From: Dirofilaria immitis
Taxonomy: Eukaryota > Nematoda > Chromadorea > Rhabditida > Onchocercidae
Assembly: GCA_024305405.1 (NCBI GenBank)
Contig: JAKNDB010000107.1
Coordinates: forward strand, 620,001 to 684,000
Direction: 5' to 3'
Length of the DNA: 64,000 nucleotides
Part shown: positions 1 through 13,386 of the stretch, piece after piece
Numbering within the stretch: position 1 is the stretch's first letter
Layout: each line of letters starts with the position of its first letter
The notes under the pieces: generated by a model
The model's database searches: none
Told to the model about the DNA's origin: nothing
The model's input: the letters and a program-made list of their open reading frames with translations, nothing else
Program-made: the position numbers and the translations under genes

Positions 1-120
1 AAGAATAGAAGTTATGAAAGAATGATTGAAAAAACTTACTTTTGAAAAACCTGAATTCTTAAATTCTTTAAATTTAAAGTCGCAATAATCACTTGTGTTG
101 CGGAAGATTAAATGCTATTA

Positions 121-291
121 TCAACTAACTTTTTCATTAGATTCTGACAATCCAAGTCTACTACCATCATTGTAATTCTTACTCTGTTGCGTTATAAGAG
201 TAGAAATATCAGCAAGAGTATTTGCTGTAGCTGTTGCTTCCGCCATATCTGGTTCTTGATTGTGTAATTCATCTTTAATATCGGTGAACAT
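121..291 (-). CDS. Possible small ORF or terminal-region exon, unknown function
   Basis: An open frame of 56 codons runs from ATG (complement of 289-291) to TGA (complement of 121-123). The peptide begins MFTDIKDELHNQEPDMAEAT and is acidic, Ala/Thr/Ser-rich and free of the Phe/Ile/Lys monotony of random AT-rich frames, which is why I list it. A GTTAGT donor-like site lies inside the last codons, and a TTCAG acceptor-like site lies further left near the window edge, so it may be an internal exon of a gene continuing beyond base 1. I do not recognise a family. No upstream promoter could be seen. Confidence 0.3.
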   Translation of the reverse strand: MFTDIKDELHNQEPDMAEATATANTLADISTLITQQSKNYNDGSRLGLSESNEKVS

Positions 292-755
292 ATTTATACT
301 CTTAATAATTGCCTAAAGTATAGCAGATACTGTAATATATACGACAAGTAATATTTTTCATGCATAAAGCATGCTAATGCTTTCTCGTTGTTATTCAATA
401 ACAAATCTCGTTATCAGATCTTAATTTCAATACTTAGAGAGAGTATGATGATGAGAGAAGCTCGAGATTATTAGCAACTTACTGACCAATGACCAATATA
501 TGAAATTTAAATTTATCGAATGGTATTATAGCAAAATAATAGAAGGAAGCAGTCAAATGCACACTGCGGGAACAACAATTTTACAATTTCCGATGGAACC
601 CAACGCAAGCGTCCCCTCGGAGCACACTACCTTCCCTCTCATTTTTATTCAATTTCAATTCAATTCCCCAGCACGGAGTCATTTAAAGACACATACATAC
701 ATGCATACACACATATGCAATTACATATAAATCAGAAATCGATAAAATAGATTCA
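292..755. other. Intergenic, no gene seen
   Basis: Mixed-composition DNA. The open frame around 500-730 has low-complexity His/Thr-rich content that runs into the microsatellite, and I do not consider it coding. Confidence 0.5.
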
Positions 756-769
756 GTTCTTGAGTACAA

Positions 770-965
770 CGCTGCTATATATCTATATATATAAATATAT
801 ACATGCATATATATATATATGTATATATATATACATACACATACATATATTCACATACACAGACACGTACATACACACACAAACACACACACACATACAT
901 ATACATACATGTGTATATATATACACACACACATACACACACACATATACATACACAAACGCCCC
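770..965. repeat. TA/CA microsatellite block
   Basis: Alternating (TA)n, (CA)n and CATA tracts. Overlapping open frames on both strands rich in Tyr/Ile/His/Thr/Cys/Val are by-products of the dinucleotide repeat. Confidence 0.9.
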
Positions 966-1107
966 CAATTCTCTCGTATTCCAATACTATAATATTAATA
1001 TTACTAATACCAATATCATTGCCAATACGCTTGTCGCACGCATAACGCAACGCTATTAATTATTCTATACGAAGCAAAATGCACGTTGAATGATCCAATA
1101 TTGTGAT

Positions 1108-1200
1108 AAAATTAGAATAGAGTAGAATAAATGAAATAAAATTGGAATAGAGTAGAATAAATGAGATAAAATTAGAATAGAATAGAATAGGAGTAGAATG
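1108..1200. repeat. Short tandem repeat, AATAGAGTAGAATAAATGA-type unit
   Basis: About three imperfect copies of a roughly 30-base unit containing GAATAGAGTAGAATAAATG, followed by a decayed copy. Confidence 0.75.
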
Positions 1201-1215
1201 ATATATATATTCCAA

Positions 1216-4200
1216 TTTATATATAATGGTATAGAATAAAGAGAGCAAATTAAATAGGGGAAATTGAGGAATAAATGAAAGTGTGATATGATTAATAATA
1301 GTGTCCTTCTAAGGGTTGAAGGTCATTGATATAATCAAAAGATACATTGAATGAAATGAAAAGCAGCATTATTATGAAATGGAAAATCCTAAAGCTCTTT
1401 CTTATAATTTATATAAGCAAAGTCAGCAGAGAAATAAATAATGCCTTTCTAATCATCTCATATCGCAAGAGCTTTTGCGTTATCTCAGACAATACCATTC
1501 GTATCATCGATTAATTGATAACAGTCATCATCTTCCAAATGCTTCATTCAACATTTCATCTGATGCTTGCATCATCATCATCATCATCAAGAGATAATGA
1601 TGCATCGAATATTATATAGCAGATTCAATTATAAATGAGAATTAGCATCTGTTCATTTCATCCTTTTTCTGGACTAATTAAAATTACGGATAGATTAATT
1701 AGCAATCATAGATAAATTAAATTAGCGATCATGGATATTGCAAACTCTTTGCAATCTTTACAACATCTTCTCAGATATTAAAGATGAGAATTAGATGGGA
1801 TTAAAAAGTCTTTTATATTAAATTATAATAATTAAATCAAAACTTTAACATTCTCGAATTCTTCCTTTTAACTCAAAATTAAATTCCATTTTTAATCCAT
1901 TCCTAAATTTCCGAAAAATTTAAATTAAAATTTACTTTTTAGATTGAAAAAAAAAAAATAAAAATTCAATCTTTTTATTTTATTGAAATATTCGATTCGA
2001 CCTAATTATAATTTAGAAATATTTGAATTAAAAAAAAAAAAATATTTTTTCATTGCTAAAAATATGTCATTTTCTTTCCAAACTATCATTATCATTTAAA
2101 AAAAAAAAAAAAAAAAAAAGAAAACGTTAAAAAATCGTAATTGAACAAAAGGTAAGGGAAAAAAAATGCAAATAAAAAATTGAAAAGTAAAATGCGTTAA
2201 TGTCAAAGTTCAAATTTAATATTGTTCAAAGAAATGTCAAAATAAGTGTAAATAAGCAAAAATTAAAAATGAGAGAAAAATAAATCAATATTAGACAGAT
2301 GCTTCATTTTCGATCAATGGATAAATAATTAAGAGACGACGAATGGAGAAGGTAGTATGGTGACAGTTTTTATCGTATTAATTTGTGAGATAGATTTTGA
2401 TTGCGGGACAGATGTAAAATTATAAATATTCATGGGACGGATCGGAGTTTGAAACAAGAGAGATATGGCTATAATTAGTACGAGAAATAATTAATGGAAA
2501 TATTAACAAATTACAAATATTAGCATTCTTTAAACTTCATTCTCGAAAATATTTGCAATAACTTTGATCTTATCAGTTTTAAACGTTACATTATCGATTG
2601 CTAATAATTTTCGAAATTCGAATGATCAATTTGATTAAGACAAATGACAAATTTACGTACAAAAGAAATATCGTATTTCATTTGGGGAAAATTATTTGTC
2701 AAAGAATGTAAAAGAAAAATTATCATATGTTACCTCCAATATCTTAATATTACAGGTAGCATGATAAATGGCATTTTTCAATTTTAATTTTTTACACTTC
2801 TTTTTTTCTATTAATTTTGATATGTGATATTTTCTGCCTAAAACATTTCTATTAAATATTTATTGAAATATTTGAATTAAGTTTTTAAAAAAAAATTTAA
2901 TATTATTTTAAAATACTGCAAAAAAACCATCATTATTCGTTTTCTAAATGATTAATGATCATTTTAGTAAACGGTAATTGACTATTAGGATAATAGTGAG
3001 GCGAGAGTTTATATAATTTATTGACATACTTGGTTACTTGAATAATAATATTATGGTAGTGGTGGTGATGATGATGGTGGTGATGATGGTGGTGATGATG
3101 ATGGTGATGATGTTGGTGACAAATTGACATAAAAACCTGATGAAAACCGTAATGTCGTTGCATTTTAAATGGCTTTAAGACTAAGCATTTCGTCTATCAG
3201 AATAATGCATTATTGATGAAAAACTTAACGAGCATCATTGATCTCAAACCCTTAGCAAGCTGCTTTGCATGAAAAATTTGACAAAATACAAGCCTTTCCT
3301 ATTTATTACTAATAAAAGAAATTTAGAAAATAAGTTGAAAATCGATAAATGATCGAGAGCATTACAATCGAACAGTTAAAATTTGTAAAATAATTCTTTT
3401 TTTTTTACTTCTCTTATTTGCTATTTAAGTAATAATTTCAAAACTTTCTTACGTAATATGTAGAATTCGTCAAAAAATAGGCTAGTAATTTTTTTGAAGA
3501 ATTTATTACGCTTGATTGTTTTTGATTTTATATATGAATGAACAAATATTTTCAATGATATTTTACGCTAAATTTTAATTTCATTATTTGCATAACTATT
3601 TTCTATTTATAGAAGCAAAAATTTTCATTTTCTAAATTTTCTCACTAATCAAACAATTTATTGAAAAATTTTTCGCTACATAAATGAAATAATCAAATAT
3701 TGAAGAAATTAACAAATATTAAGCAATTATCATTTTGATTATCATTCATTCATAAATTCCAAAAGGAATGTTAAAAATAATTGATTAGTTCAGTGATAAT
3801 AGAAAAAAAAAGATTATTGACATAAATATACAATAGAATGATGATATATGCATATTATCAATAAAAAGAAAAAAGAAATTTGTTTCAAATTTCTGCTTTA
3901 AATTAAATTAAGTATTCTAGAAATCTAATAGTCTAGAGTTATACTATGATATTTCTATCATACAAAGATTTGTAATTATTTCGTCATCTTATTTTATGAA
4001 ATCAGATTTTCAGAATCATTTTGAAGAAATTCAATTAAATATGTTTCAGTGATAATTCAGTGACAATTCAGGTCCAAAGCATCAGTATTTGATGAATTCG
4101 TCAAACCATACAAATTCTATCACAGAATGTCAATAGATATTGCTAATTTTTTTTTTTTTTTAAGCATATATTCAACAAATTCATCGGCCAACAAAACATA

Positions 4201-4490
4201 CATAGATCGGGAAATTATTCCGAGATCTGCAGATAGTTATAATCATTATTGATATCACCTATTTGTTCACATATATTTTCATCCAATTTGACAATCTTTT
4301 TTTTTTTTTTTTTTTTTGATAAGAACGCTAAATGTATGGATGAGAAACTGAACTCCGCCTTGCTATCAAAGGATACACAATTTACCGTAGTACATGAATG
4401 ATGGGCAGGCTATTACTTGTTTCCAATGCCATGAATTGATGACTTCCAATTGCATTCAGAATCCAGATATTTGAAGTGTATTACTGGTAG
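1216..4490. other. Intergenic region upstream of mec-3
   Basis: AT-rich DNA with long homopolymers (for example poly-A near 2098-2119 and poly-T near 4296-4318) and no convincing exon. It contains the GGT/GAT microsatellite listed separately. Its position 5' of the LIM-homeodomain gene makes it the likely place for that gene's control region. I could not identify specific binding sites. Confidence 0.5.
3055..3118. repeat. (GGTGATGAT)n trinucleotide-type microsatellite
   Basis: Imperfect run of GAT/GGT triplets. Its complement reads as poly-His in an open frame at 2933-3163 on the minus strand, which is an artefact of the repeat. Confidence 0.9.
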
Positions 4491-7400
4491 ATGTATTGTT
4501 ACGCCAACGAGAAAGCGGTAACTTTAGCTAATGACGAAACTATCATATCAGTAGATATCATTTCTACTGATTCCAACAGCAACAACAACAACAACAACAT
4601 CAATAATAGCAACAACAACAACACCAATAATAACAATAACAATATTAGCAACGGTACGGATGATGAAAAGGTAATTAATTTCATTTCTTTGTAAAATTCA
4701 AGAAATTTCTCGAAATCTTGCAATGCCAGAAAAATGATTCAAATTTCTTAAAATGTAATAATTTTTAAAAATAAAAATTTTTTCTTATCCCATATTTGCC
4801 CTTATCTTTTATTTCAAAATTTTCCTACCGTAGCACTTCTGTAGCATAATAATATTTATTAATTATTATAATATATATGTAATTACGTCTTTACTTTGTT
4901 TCCTTCTGCAATATTGCAATCGTATAATGACAAATAGAGAAATGAATTAAAATTTGATTATTGGAATATTTCAATTTTAGGAAGATTCTGAATGCATATA
5001 AATTATAACAGCACTGCACGGATAATAAATTTTAAAAAAGTCAAAAAGATAAATTAATATTTTTAATCGATAATTCAAATAAATAAACTAATAATTTTCA
5101 ATTTTTCATTCAAAATTCTTAATAAGAATATCAATAAAAGAAAAAAAAAGTTCATACAAATATATGATAATTTAGATGAGATGAATGTGCAAAATAATAC
5201 AATAATAAATTCTTTAATTAAAATAAACATAATTTTAGGTTTCCCTAAATTTTCCAATTTAGCAAATTCAAATATTTCAATATTCTCTAATTAATTTCTG
5301 CTTAATATTTAAAAATACTCAATTTTATAATTATTTAATACATATTATTTGATGTAATTGAATTTTGCATATTTTTTTGTTCTTAGATAAAAAAAAATAA
5401 TTGTGATAAAATTGATATCATCAGGATAATATTGATCATTAATGGTAAGAATAAAATGGATATACGAATAAATTAAAATTATAGAATAAATTACACTGAT
5501 TACGATAACAATACTATTTTATCATTATTTTTATATTTAAAAATATTTTTTAAAAGTATGATGCAATTGCATTTGTAAGATTAATAATGATAATGTGAAT
5601 ATGCTGAAGTATTAAATATTATCGATTAATTTTGTTTAAACTAATTTTAAAATTAAAAATATTAAATTTTAAACTTCTATTTCTCGTCAATTATTGCTAA
5701 AAAAATTTGAAATATTCCGAAGAAAAAAAGAAATGATTTTAAAGTGAATTTTTAGAGTATTTGCAAGCGATGTCAACTTCCAATTATTCATGAATTTATG
5801 TTAAAGGTAATCTTTTTAATCTTTTGAAATCAATTTATTCAACAACACACTTGTCTAATTAATGTATTCTCAATTAATAGAATAATTCATCTATTTTTAA
5901 AAACTTTACAATACAAATCAAATCATTCAATGATTCTCAATAACTTTATCTATCGATCAAATTTTCAAAATTTCAACCACCAAATAACATAAATTGTTAT
6001 ATGCTTTACTCATGACTAAAGTTATCCTCGATCTTTCTAATGATAATAAAAATAATTTTAAAATAATCATTAATATAAATGTAAAAGCATATGAAATAAC
6101 CAGAAAGATAAAAATAAAAAAAAGAAAAAGAAGATTCTCTGATCGAAATTTACTCCAAAAGGTTTCATTGTTCATTGTGTTCAATGGGGAAGGATTTTAC
6201 AACAATTAACTGTAACTTTCTGTTAATAAAATTATCAGGAACAGTTTTATCAGCAATAATAGCAAATGCTAACTGATTTCTGAATTTCACCGATCTGTCT
6301 AAATGTGAATCAGTTACTTTTGAAGATTTCTAAATTTTAGATAGTTAATTTTTTATAGATATGTGGTTGGGTGTATCATGAAAATTGTGTCAGATGTTCA
6401 GTTTGCTCGATGCTTCTTTATGATAAATGTTTTGAAAGAAGCGGATATCTATACTGTCGTTTGCACTATTATGAGTAACTTTTAATAAACGTTGTAATGA
6501 ATAGGAATCTCAGATAAAATTTGAACGATTAGTTTCAAGTAAAAATTCATAACAAACTTGTTGAGAGCAAATTCATCAATAGCTTATCTCTGAATTTTCG
6601 TTTTATGGTTATCATTGAAAGGCTTTTATGAAATAAATAAAATTAACATGCCTCATATCTTAATTTAAACAGTTATCCAAATTTCTCTCATACATTAAAT
6701 TTTCACGATATTATTTGTAATAAGTGATTTGTTGAATTTTAAATTACATTCTACAGGGAATATAGTCCGAATCGATGTGCAGGATGCCGTCAAGGTATCG
6801 CACCAACAGAAATGATCTATAAAATCAAGGTATCATGAACATTTTTATTGCTAAAAATTTAGCTCTACTTCAGCCTAAAAATTTTTACTTTTTTTTTTTT
6901 TTTTGTAAATGACAAGATAAAGTTGTTTTATATTTTCAGCTTATTTTTATCGCATGAATTATACTTATTTTTAGAATGATATACTTTATCATATCACTTG
7001 TCATCGATGTATTCAATGTGGTAAAGAAATATCACAAGGAGAACAAATTTGCATAAATGAAATATCTAAAAGTATTGCATGTATTGCACATATTGTTTGC
7101 AACAATGATTGTAAGTTTTGCTTTCGATATTTTCATATTATTCTGAATTGAATTCTTATATCGTTTGATCTGTCATGAATATTATAAATCAAATGATAAG
7201 ATAACATCCAAGTTTAATGCATTCCTTTATAGTTTCTCGTGAAGACTTGGTAGATCAATCTATTCAAATTTTTCTTCAAAACAAAAGCTTAATATTAAGA
7301 TTGTAAACTTCTTGTATTTCAGTATTTAATACTTCAATGCCGACTGCAACTGCAGCGTTGTGTATATTAGAAACAGACGATAGTGGTTTACTTTCTGAAG

Positions 7401-8506
7401 CTGTTTCAAGGTATTCAGTTTCTATCTGATCTAATTGAACATGCTCAGAATTTGGGACAAAATTTGATTCCGATCATCAATATATTGCTATCATTGTGTT
7501 CATACTATTTATAACAAATGCTATATGCTATTTATACCGTCCGTACATTTTTTGTGAAAAAGTTTAAATCTATCAAAATATTGTGTTAATTAATTCCTGA
7601 AGATATTCAAAATAAAAATAATCAAAGATCGCTGATAAAAAAATAATAAAATAATTTGCAAATTAAATTGGTATTATTAAAATGGATTCATTGAAGATAT
7701 TATTAAGAGAATTGAATTCATCAACAACTCTTTTACACATTCACATGAAACATATGGATATGAACAATATGATGAATCAAACTTTTAAAGCGTCGAGGAC
7801 CGCGTACAACAATCAAACAATGCCAGGTAGTGTACGATTTTAAAATCTAAAACTAACTTGGAAGATTCTTATAATTAAGCCTTCTAAATTTCAGTTAGAC
7901 ATACTAAATAGAATGTTCACATCAACTCCAAAGCCATCGAAGCATGTAAGAGCCAAGCTAGCACTAGAAACAGGTCTCAGTATGCGTGTCATTCAGGTAA
8001 ATGATAACAATTCCAAAATAAGCTTCTGATAAGTTCATCTGTTGTTTTTTTATCCGATGAAAATATGATATTTAAAATTAATTGATATATTTTAAATTAA
8101 TTTACTTTTAGGTTTGGTTTCAAAACCGGCGAAGCAAAGAGCGAAGATTAAAGCATTTATGTAATTATTTAAGACGATTTGAGCAACGTGGCATAATACC
8201 GCCACCGATTGGTTTTGATTGTAATAATTATTTCTGTCTTGTTATAGCTATTATATACCTGTATTTTTAAGTACTGTAGTAAATGAGAATGCTTAATAGT
8301 TTTAGCATTACTTATCGAAAAAGAAAAATATTTTATTAGCTAAATGATAACTTAATTGATATAAATCATGGTAATGTTACAAAGTACATTTTTAATTTAT
8401 CATTTCAGCATCTGTAAGAATAACTTCTACTGATTCTATTACCTTGGAGCAACTATTATCCTTCCTGTTTGAAGCAGATGAAGAAGGAGAAGAAGCTACT
8501 AATTGA
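4491..8506 (+). CDS. mec-3: LIM-homeodomain transcription factor, MEC-3 orthologue
   Basis: Proposed exons: 4491-4670, 5756-5806, 6359-6474, 6757-6829, 6975-7110, 7323-7410, about 7710-7826, 7895-7996, 8112-8220, 8409-8506; about 356 residues. Exon 1 gives an Asn-rich N-terminus. LIM1 begins CKRC in exon 2 and continues [13 protein letters not shown] to YCRLHYYE in exons 3-4. LIM2 runs from CAGC through CHRCIQCG to CIAH. The homeodomain (about residues 243-302) starts [10 protein letters not shown] and carries [16 protein letters not shown] in helix 3, followed by [10 protein letters not shown], the arrangement known from MEC-3. In C. elegans MEC-3 specifies touch receptor neurons with UNC-86; the same nuclear role is inferred here. 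Phases agree except in exon 7, where [10 protein letters not shown] and LKRRGPR lie in different frames at the T4 run 7783-7786 (one base short). The exon 7 acceptor and the first exon are the least certain parts. Confidence 0.9.
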
Positions 8507-9442
8507 CAAAAAATTATTATTGAATAATCCTATCAAATTTTTTGAAAATTGCAAACTATAGAATTCGTCTTATTATTAATTTTAATCTGTCCTGGAAAAT
8601 TATTTTGGACATTTGTCACGGTGTCCTTCCAACCTTCAACAAAAAAAATGGTTGCAAAAGTGTGATGAAAACTTAAAAATCATCTAATGTCTAAATTCTA
8701 ATTTAGATTCAGAAAATGATCCTAGATGGAAAAAGATTAGCATGAATTATTTAATTAAATTTTTCAAATGATATAAGAAAGAAATTTTCATTATTTAACC
8801 CATCTCTATCACAACATAATCTTTTTTTTTTTTTTAAATATCATTTGGTTTAGATCCAAAGTAACTATCAAAATTATTTATTGATTATAATTCGCTTAAA
8901 TTAAATAAAAATAACACTATTGCTTAATAAACTATGAATCAACAATTGTTTCAGTAGTAATTAATCGATTAGCCATAATAATTATGTAACAAATACTTTT
9001 TTTCTCCTTCATATCAGACTAATCATTATCAACCAGCCGAATCAAGTATATATAATTTATTGTAAGCTAAAAAATTTTCAAATATTAATCAGTATATAAA
9101 ATGAAAAAAAATGACGAATAATTAATTTTTACCAAATTGCAAGTTTAGAAGCGCTCCTTATCGGTATAATCCCATCATTTTTCATTTATTTTTCAACCGA
9201 TCAATTGTAATTTGACAATTCTACGTTGATTTTATAAAAATTAATTTAAAATTTCAGGAAATTTGACAAATTCAAGATCAAAATTCAGGAATTTATCTAA
9301 AAAAAAAAAGAATCAATTGCATTAATGAAACAACAATAAATTTATAAAATTTTTGAACAATTAGATAAATGTCTTCTTGAAAAATCAAACCAAAATTGTT
9401 TAAACTTAAAAATGGTTAGAAACAATTAAAGAGATTAGAAAT
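8507..9442. other. Intergenic, mec-3 3' flank
   Basis: AT-rich; several AATAAA-like hexamers lie around 8898 and later, but none is clearly the poly(A) signal. No exon seen. Confidence 0.5.
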
Positions 9443-12400
9443 ATGAAACGTGCTGGTTCCCGTCGACGCAGAAGACCGGTAACGATGGAGGAAGAGGTTA
9501 CTGTTGAAGGTGATGCTATTGGTTCATCTGTATCTGCCGTAAAAAGTTTAAAGGTTTAAATATGATATTATCTAATTTTATCAATTGTGAGATTTTGCGA
9601 TTCTTTTAATAAACAGTTATGTAATGGGATAAATGAAATATTTCGATTTCTGTCGCAATTTCAAACGAAATTTTTGCTAATATGTAAACGAGCGAAATAG
9701 CTACCAAAATTAGATACCAAGTGCAGAGGTCAATGGTTATTTTAATACAATTCCTAGAAAGAAATTTATAGAAAGCCACTACGCGTCGTCGAAAAGTGGT
9801 AGACCAGTGAGCAATGAAATGGAAAAATTGATTTCCGATTATGTAAACTACATCAGATCAATGGGTTTGATATATTCTGCGATATAGAAAATGCAGCAAG
9901 TCTAATGACTAAATCTAAGTCGACTAATGAATTGATTGATCAATAAATCAATAAAAATTTCAAGTTTTCAATGGGGATTAAATTGAAATTGAAATTATAA
10001 TGCAAATGATTTTAATAAAAAAATTTAGAAGATGGTGGTTCTAACTGAAAAGGAAAACAATGCTCAAAATTTGATGAAATCCTTACTAAAATTTTACGAA
10101 TCAAAGACTAAGATATATTAAATATTGCATTCGAAGATTATAGAAGTAGCTTCTAGATCAATCCCACAAAAGATTACAGGAGTTGCCGGTTTGCGACGAG
10201 AATTCGAAGAGTTAAAAATGTTTGTACCACCAAACAATGCTCATGAAGCATGTGCTGCGAATTTGACCAGAAACCGATATCGTGATGTACCCTGTTTAGA
10301 TGTTACACGGTTATTTGTAATTTTAAACATTTAGTTAGTACTACGACTGAAGTGGAAAAGAATGAAATAAATTTTTGAAATTTTTTATAAAAGTTAAAAG
10401 CACAATCGAATTATAAATCTTCTCGATAATGCTTCGCTTGACTTCAGATGCTGCTTTTTTCATCTGTCATCATTTGTTGTTTCAAAATTCATTAAATTTT
10501 ATGCTAATTAAAATGTCAAAGGTCAAGGAAGAATTATTTCGCGTAAATGCTAAAATTTCAGAGTTATTTTGACACTGAATGTTCCACCTGAAACAGATTA
10601 TATACATGCAAATTGGATGAAAATGGAAGGTTGTCCTCATCAATACATTGCTACGCAGGTATGATTAATTAGGTATTTGGCAATTGCTCCATTTCATCAA
10701 GAGGAAATCGAGAATAAATTAAAATTACTCGTAAAGTTAATAAGATGAATTTATTATATTACTTTAATATTCATATTATTAATAACATGTTGCCTATTCT
10801 GAATCCTTTTAAACTTAGTTTAGAAAAACAATGGAGCACTAATTTTTCCTTCCATAAATGGCTTTATAAAACATTCCTGCTATTTCCATACATTGCTAAA
10901 CAATTTTATTTGTCTTATTATTATGATAACTACTATCAAATATATTTATATTCAAGATTAAGATTGCCTAACGTAAACACAAATGATATTAAGAATTTAC
11001 AAACAATTCTATCATATTTTCTATTTAAAAATTGAATTATGCAGTTGCCATATATTGAATTATCAATGAATTGATTATCATCATTTAATTTTTTTTTTTA
11101 TCAATATATTATTATTTCTTGTCACAGGGCCCACTCGAATCAACCGCAAGCGATTTTTGGCGTATGGTACATCAAGAACAAATTACAACGATCATAATGC
11201 TATGCAAAACCTTTGAAGACGGTAAACCAAAATGTTTTCAATATTGGCCTGCAGAAAACGGTGAAAATAAAACTTATGGTTGCATGTTTGTCATGAATAA
11301 ACGGGTTTGTCACATTATTGTTTGTTTTTCATCTTTTGCAAATATTAATATATCACTCATTAGATTGGGAGTTAGAAAGCTGATATATAATTGTATTCGA
11401 GAAGATTGATCCTTATTATATTGATCGCAAAAATATTACTGATCTTTGTGATTACTATACTATTAAGTCCAATAATGAAAGATGTAAATGTAATTTAATT
11501 AAACTTATCCGTTCCGCTTTTATAGAGGATTTAAGTTTGTTTGAAGTAAATTTTTTATATTGAAGAAATTCAAATTATCTATTTCAAAAAGATATTTTGC
11601 AGTCTGAACATGAGGATAAATTTGAGACCTACCTACTAGAGGTATTACCGGAAGGCTGTTCAAATTCAACCATCGTAAAACTTATACATATGACAGATTG
11701 GCCAGATCGTGGTGTACCACAAAGTGGAATGACTGTACTTAGGCTGATTCGAATGATGCCTAATGTATTGATAATTTTTCTCAATGCTTTATTTCTGAAT
11801 TTTCAAAATATTAAATCTTTTTATTTTTGAAATATCTAGGAGAAAATGATACAATCAAGAATTTAAAGCCAATTTATAATTTCATTTCATTAATTTTTAG
11901 TTTCTCAGATTTCTCATATTTATGCGATATGATTTTGATGTCAATAATTTTTCGCTATTTTAGAATGCGACCAGTATAATTCATTGCTCTGCTGGTATTG
12001 GTCGTACGGGTACTGTTATAGCAATTGACACATTGTTATCACGTCTGTGGAAAAACCAACCATTAAATGTGAAATTAAATTGTTTAAATATGAATTCATA
12101 TTCTGTCACAGCATTATTTTTTTACTATCAGATATTTGATTCTTATTTTTCGAATTACTGGAATTACTGGTTTAGCTAATAGGACGAAAAAGTTTTACCG
12201 TAGCTTTAACTTTAGTTCTATTGTAATACAGACGACAAATGGCAAAATTGATGTCCGCAATTTAGGTACCACAAGTTGTTAAAGAGATGAGAAGTCAACG
12301 TGCTTCAAGCGTACAAAATGAAGCGCAATATGTATTTATCTATAGTACTGTACTCGATTACATTAAAGTATGATTTATTCAATAGCTGAGTTGAAATAAA

Positions 12401-12714
12401 AAGGATTGAAAAAGTAAAAATTCTGAAGATTCTAAAGCTCAAAAATCAACCGTTAAGCTCATTATAAATATATGCACTTTTTGAAATGTTTAATTTTTCA
12501 TGCGCTATATTTATTTCATATAATCAATATAACTGAATACCTAACTTAAAATGCTTTATTTATTCATTCAAAAAAAATTATCAAGAAATCTAATTTCGAA
12601 ATAAATTATTCTAACATATTTCATAATCTTATAATTCAGGCGAAATTACCATTGAAATATCGTGAATTTGTTGTTTCATTTCATGCAGAAGTGAAGAAGG
12701 CAAATATGATCTGA
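9443..12714 (+). CDS. Classical protein tyrosine phosphatase (nematode non-receptor type)
   Basis: Proposed exons: 9443-9553, 9729-9864, 10147-10309, 10562-10658, 11128-11304, 11603-11764, 11964-12068, 12266-12367, 12640-12714; about 375 residues with one catalytic domain. Visible motifs in order: NRYRDVPCLD (substrate-recognition region), YIHANWM, QGPLESTASDFWRMV, KCFQYWP, the WPD loop in HMTDWPDRGVPQSG, the P-loop HCSAGIGRTG with catalytic Cys and Arg, and the Q-loop QNEAQYVFIY. All catalytic residues are present, so an active phosphotyrosine hydrolase is expected. The N-terminus is basic (KRAGSRRRRRP), with no signal peptide or membrane segment, suggesting a cytosolic or nuclear protein. 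It resembles the expanded nematode single-domain PTP family, often male germline-expressed; that part is inference. From exon 3 on phases join cleanly; exons 1-2 and the exon 3 acceptor are less sure. Confidence 0.9.
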
Positions 12715-12791
12715 AACAAACATTAACTTTACATTTCTTTTTATGTAAGAGAAAAAGAAATTGCATTGAAAATCAAAATGGCAAATATTTA

Positions 12792-12797
12792 AATAAA
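12792..12797 (+). terminator. Candidate poly(A) signal of the PTP gene
   Basis: AATAAA 78 bases after the proposed stop codon. Confidence 0.5.
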
Positions 12798-12951
12798 CAG
12801 TTATCACATGCTCATTTTTATCAGAAATACTTCAGAATGAATGTATCATTATTGATAATTACATTGGAAATATTAATGAAATCGATCGGCTTCATTTTGT
12901 TTTTACTGTTCAGCCAATAAATTAAATTTATTTTATTACTCATTATTGCAG

Positions 12952-13386
12952 TTTGTTTACATAAAAGTTGCGGCAATTATGCCCGTTGCATATTTGGACA
13001 TTCGAAATAAAACCAATACTGACTTTCGTATTTCGATTTTTGAAACAATTGTCAATTCATCTGCAATTCATTATCCGCCTTATCTCTATAATTCTATTCT
13101 ACCTAACAATTTATCTGATTATTTTCATGTTTCTCAGGTGAGCAAGTTAAGCAATGAGATTACGATAAGGAATGATATAAATTCACACTTAAATGATTCA
13201 GAAATATATCTCATACTTTTTGCTTAACCGACTTCTGTTGCTTATTTCTTTTAGCGATTTAATAGAACTACTAAGAATTTTTCGTCGAGATTACTTGCTA
13301 AAGCCCAGTTTATTCAGTTCTTAAAATTGATCCTACTCTACTCGTCATATTATTTAATAATCTCCTGTAACATTTACCAACATTAA
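12952..13386 (+). CDS. Possible small two-exon gene, hydrophobic C-terminus, unknown function
   Basis: Exon 12952-13137 is bounded by an ATTGCAG acceptor and a CAG|GTGAGC donor and is open for 62 codons; exon 13255-13386 follows a TTCTTTTAG acceptor in matching phase and ends in TAA. The first in-frame ATG is at 12979, giving about 96 residues. The C-terminal part (AQFIQFLKLILLYSSYYLII) is hydrophobic enough for a membrane segment. It lies about 240 bases after the PTP stop and about 155 bases after its AATAAA, spacing typical of nematode operons, so the acceptor at 12951 could be a trans-splice site. I do not recognise a family. The frame also stays open across the proposed intron to 13227, so the splice model is unproven. 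Confidence 0.4.

Noticed and set aside
760..1059. Overlapping frames on both strands in the TA/CA block
   Set aside because: Low-complexity artefacts of dinucleotide repeats.
2933..3163. Poly-His open frame on the minus strand
   Set aside because: Produced entirely by the GGT/GAT microsatellite; no splice or start context.
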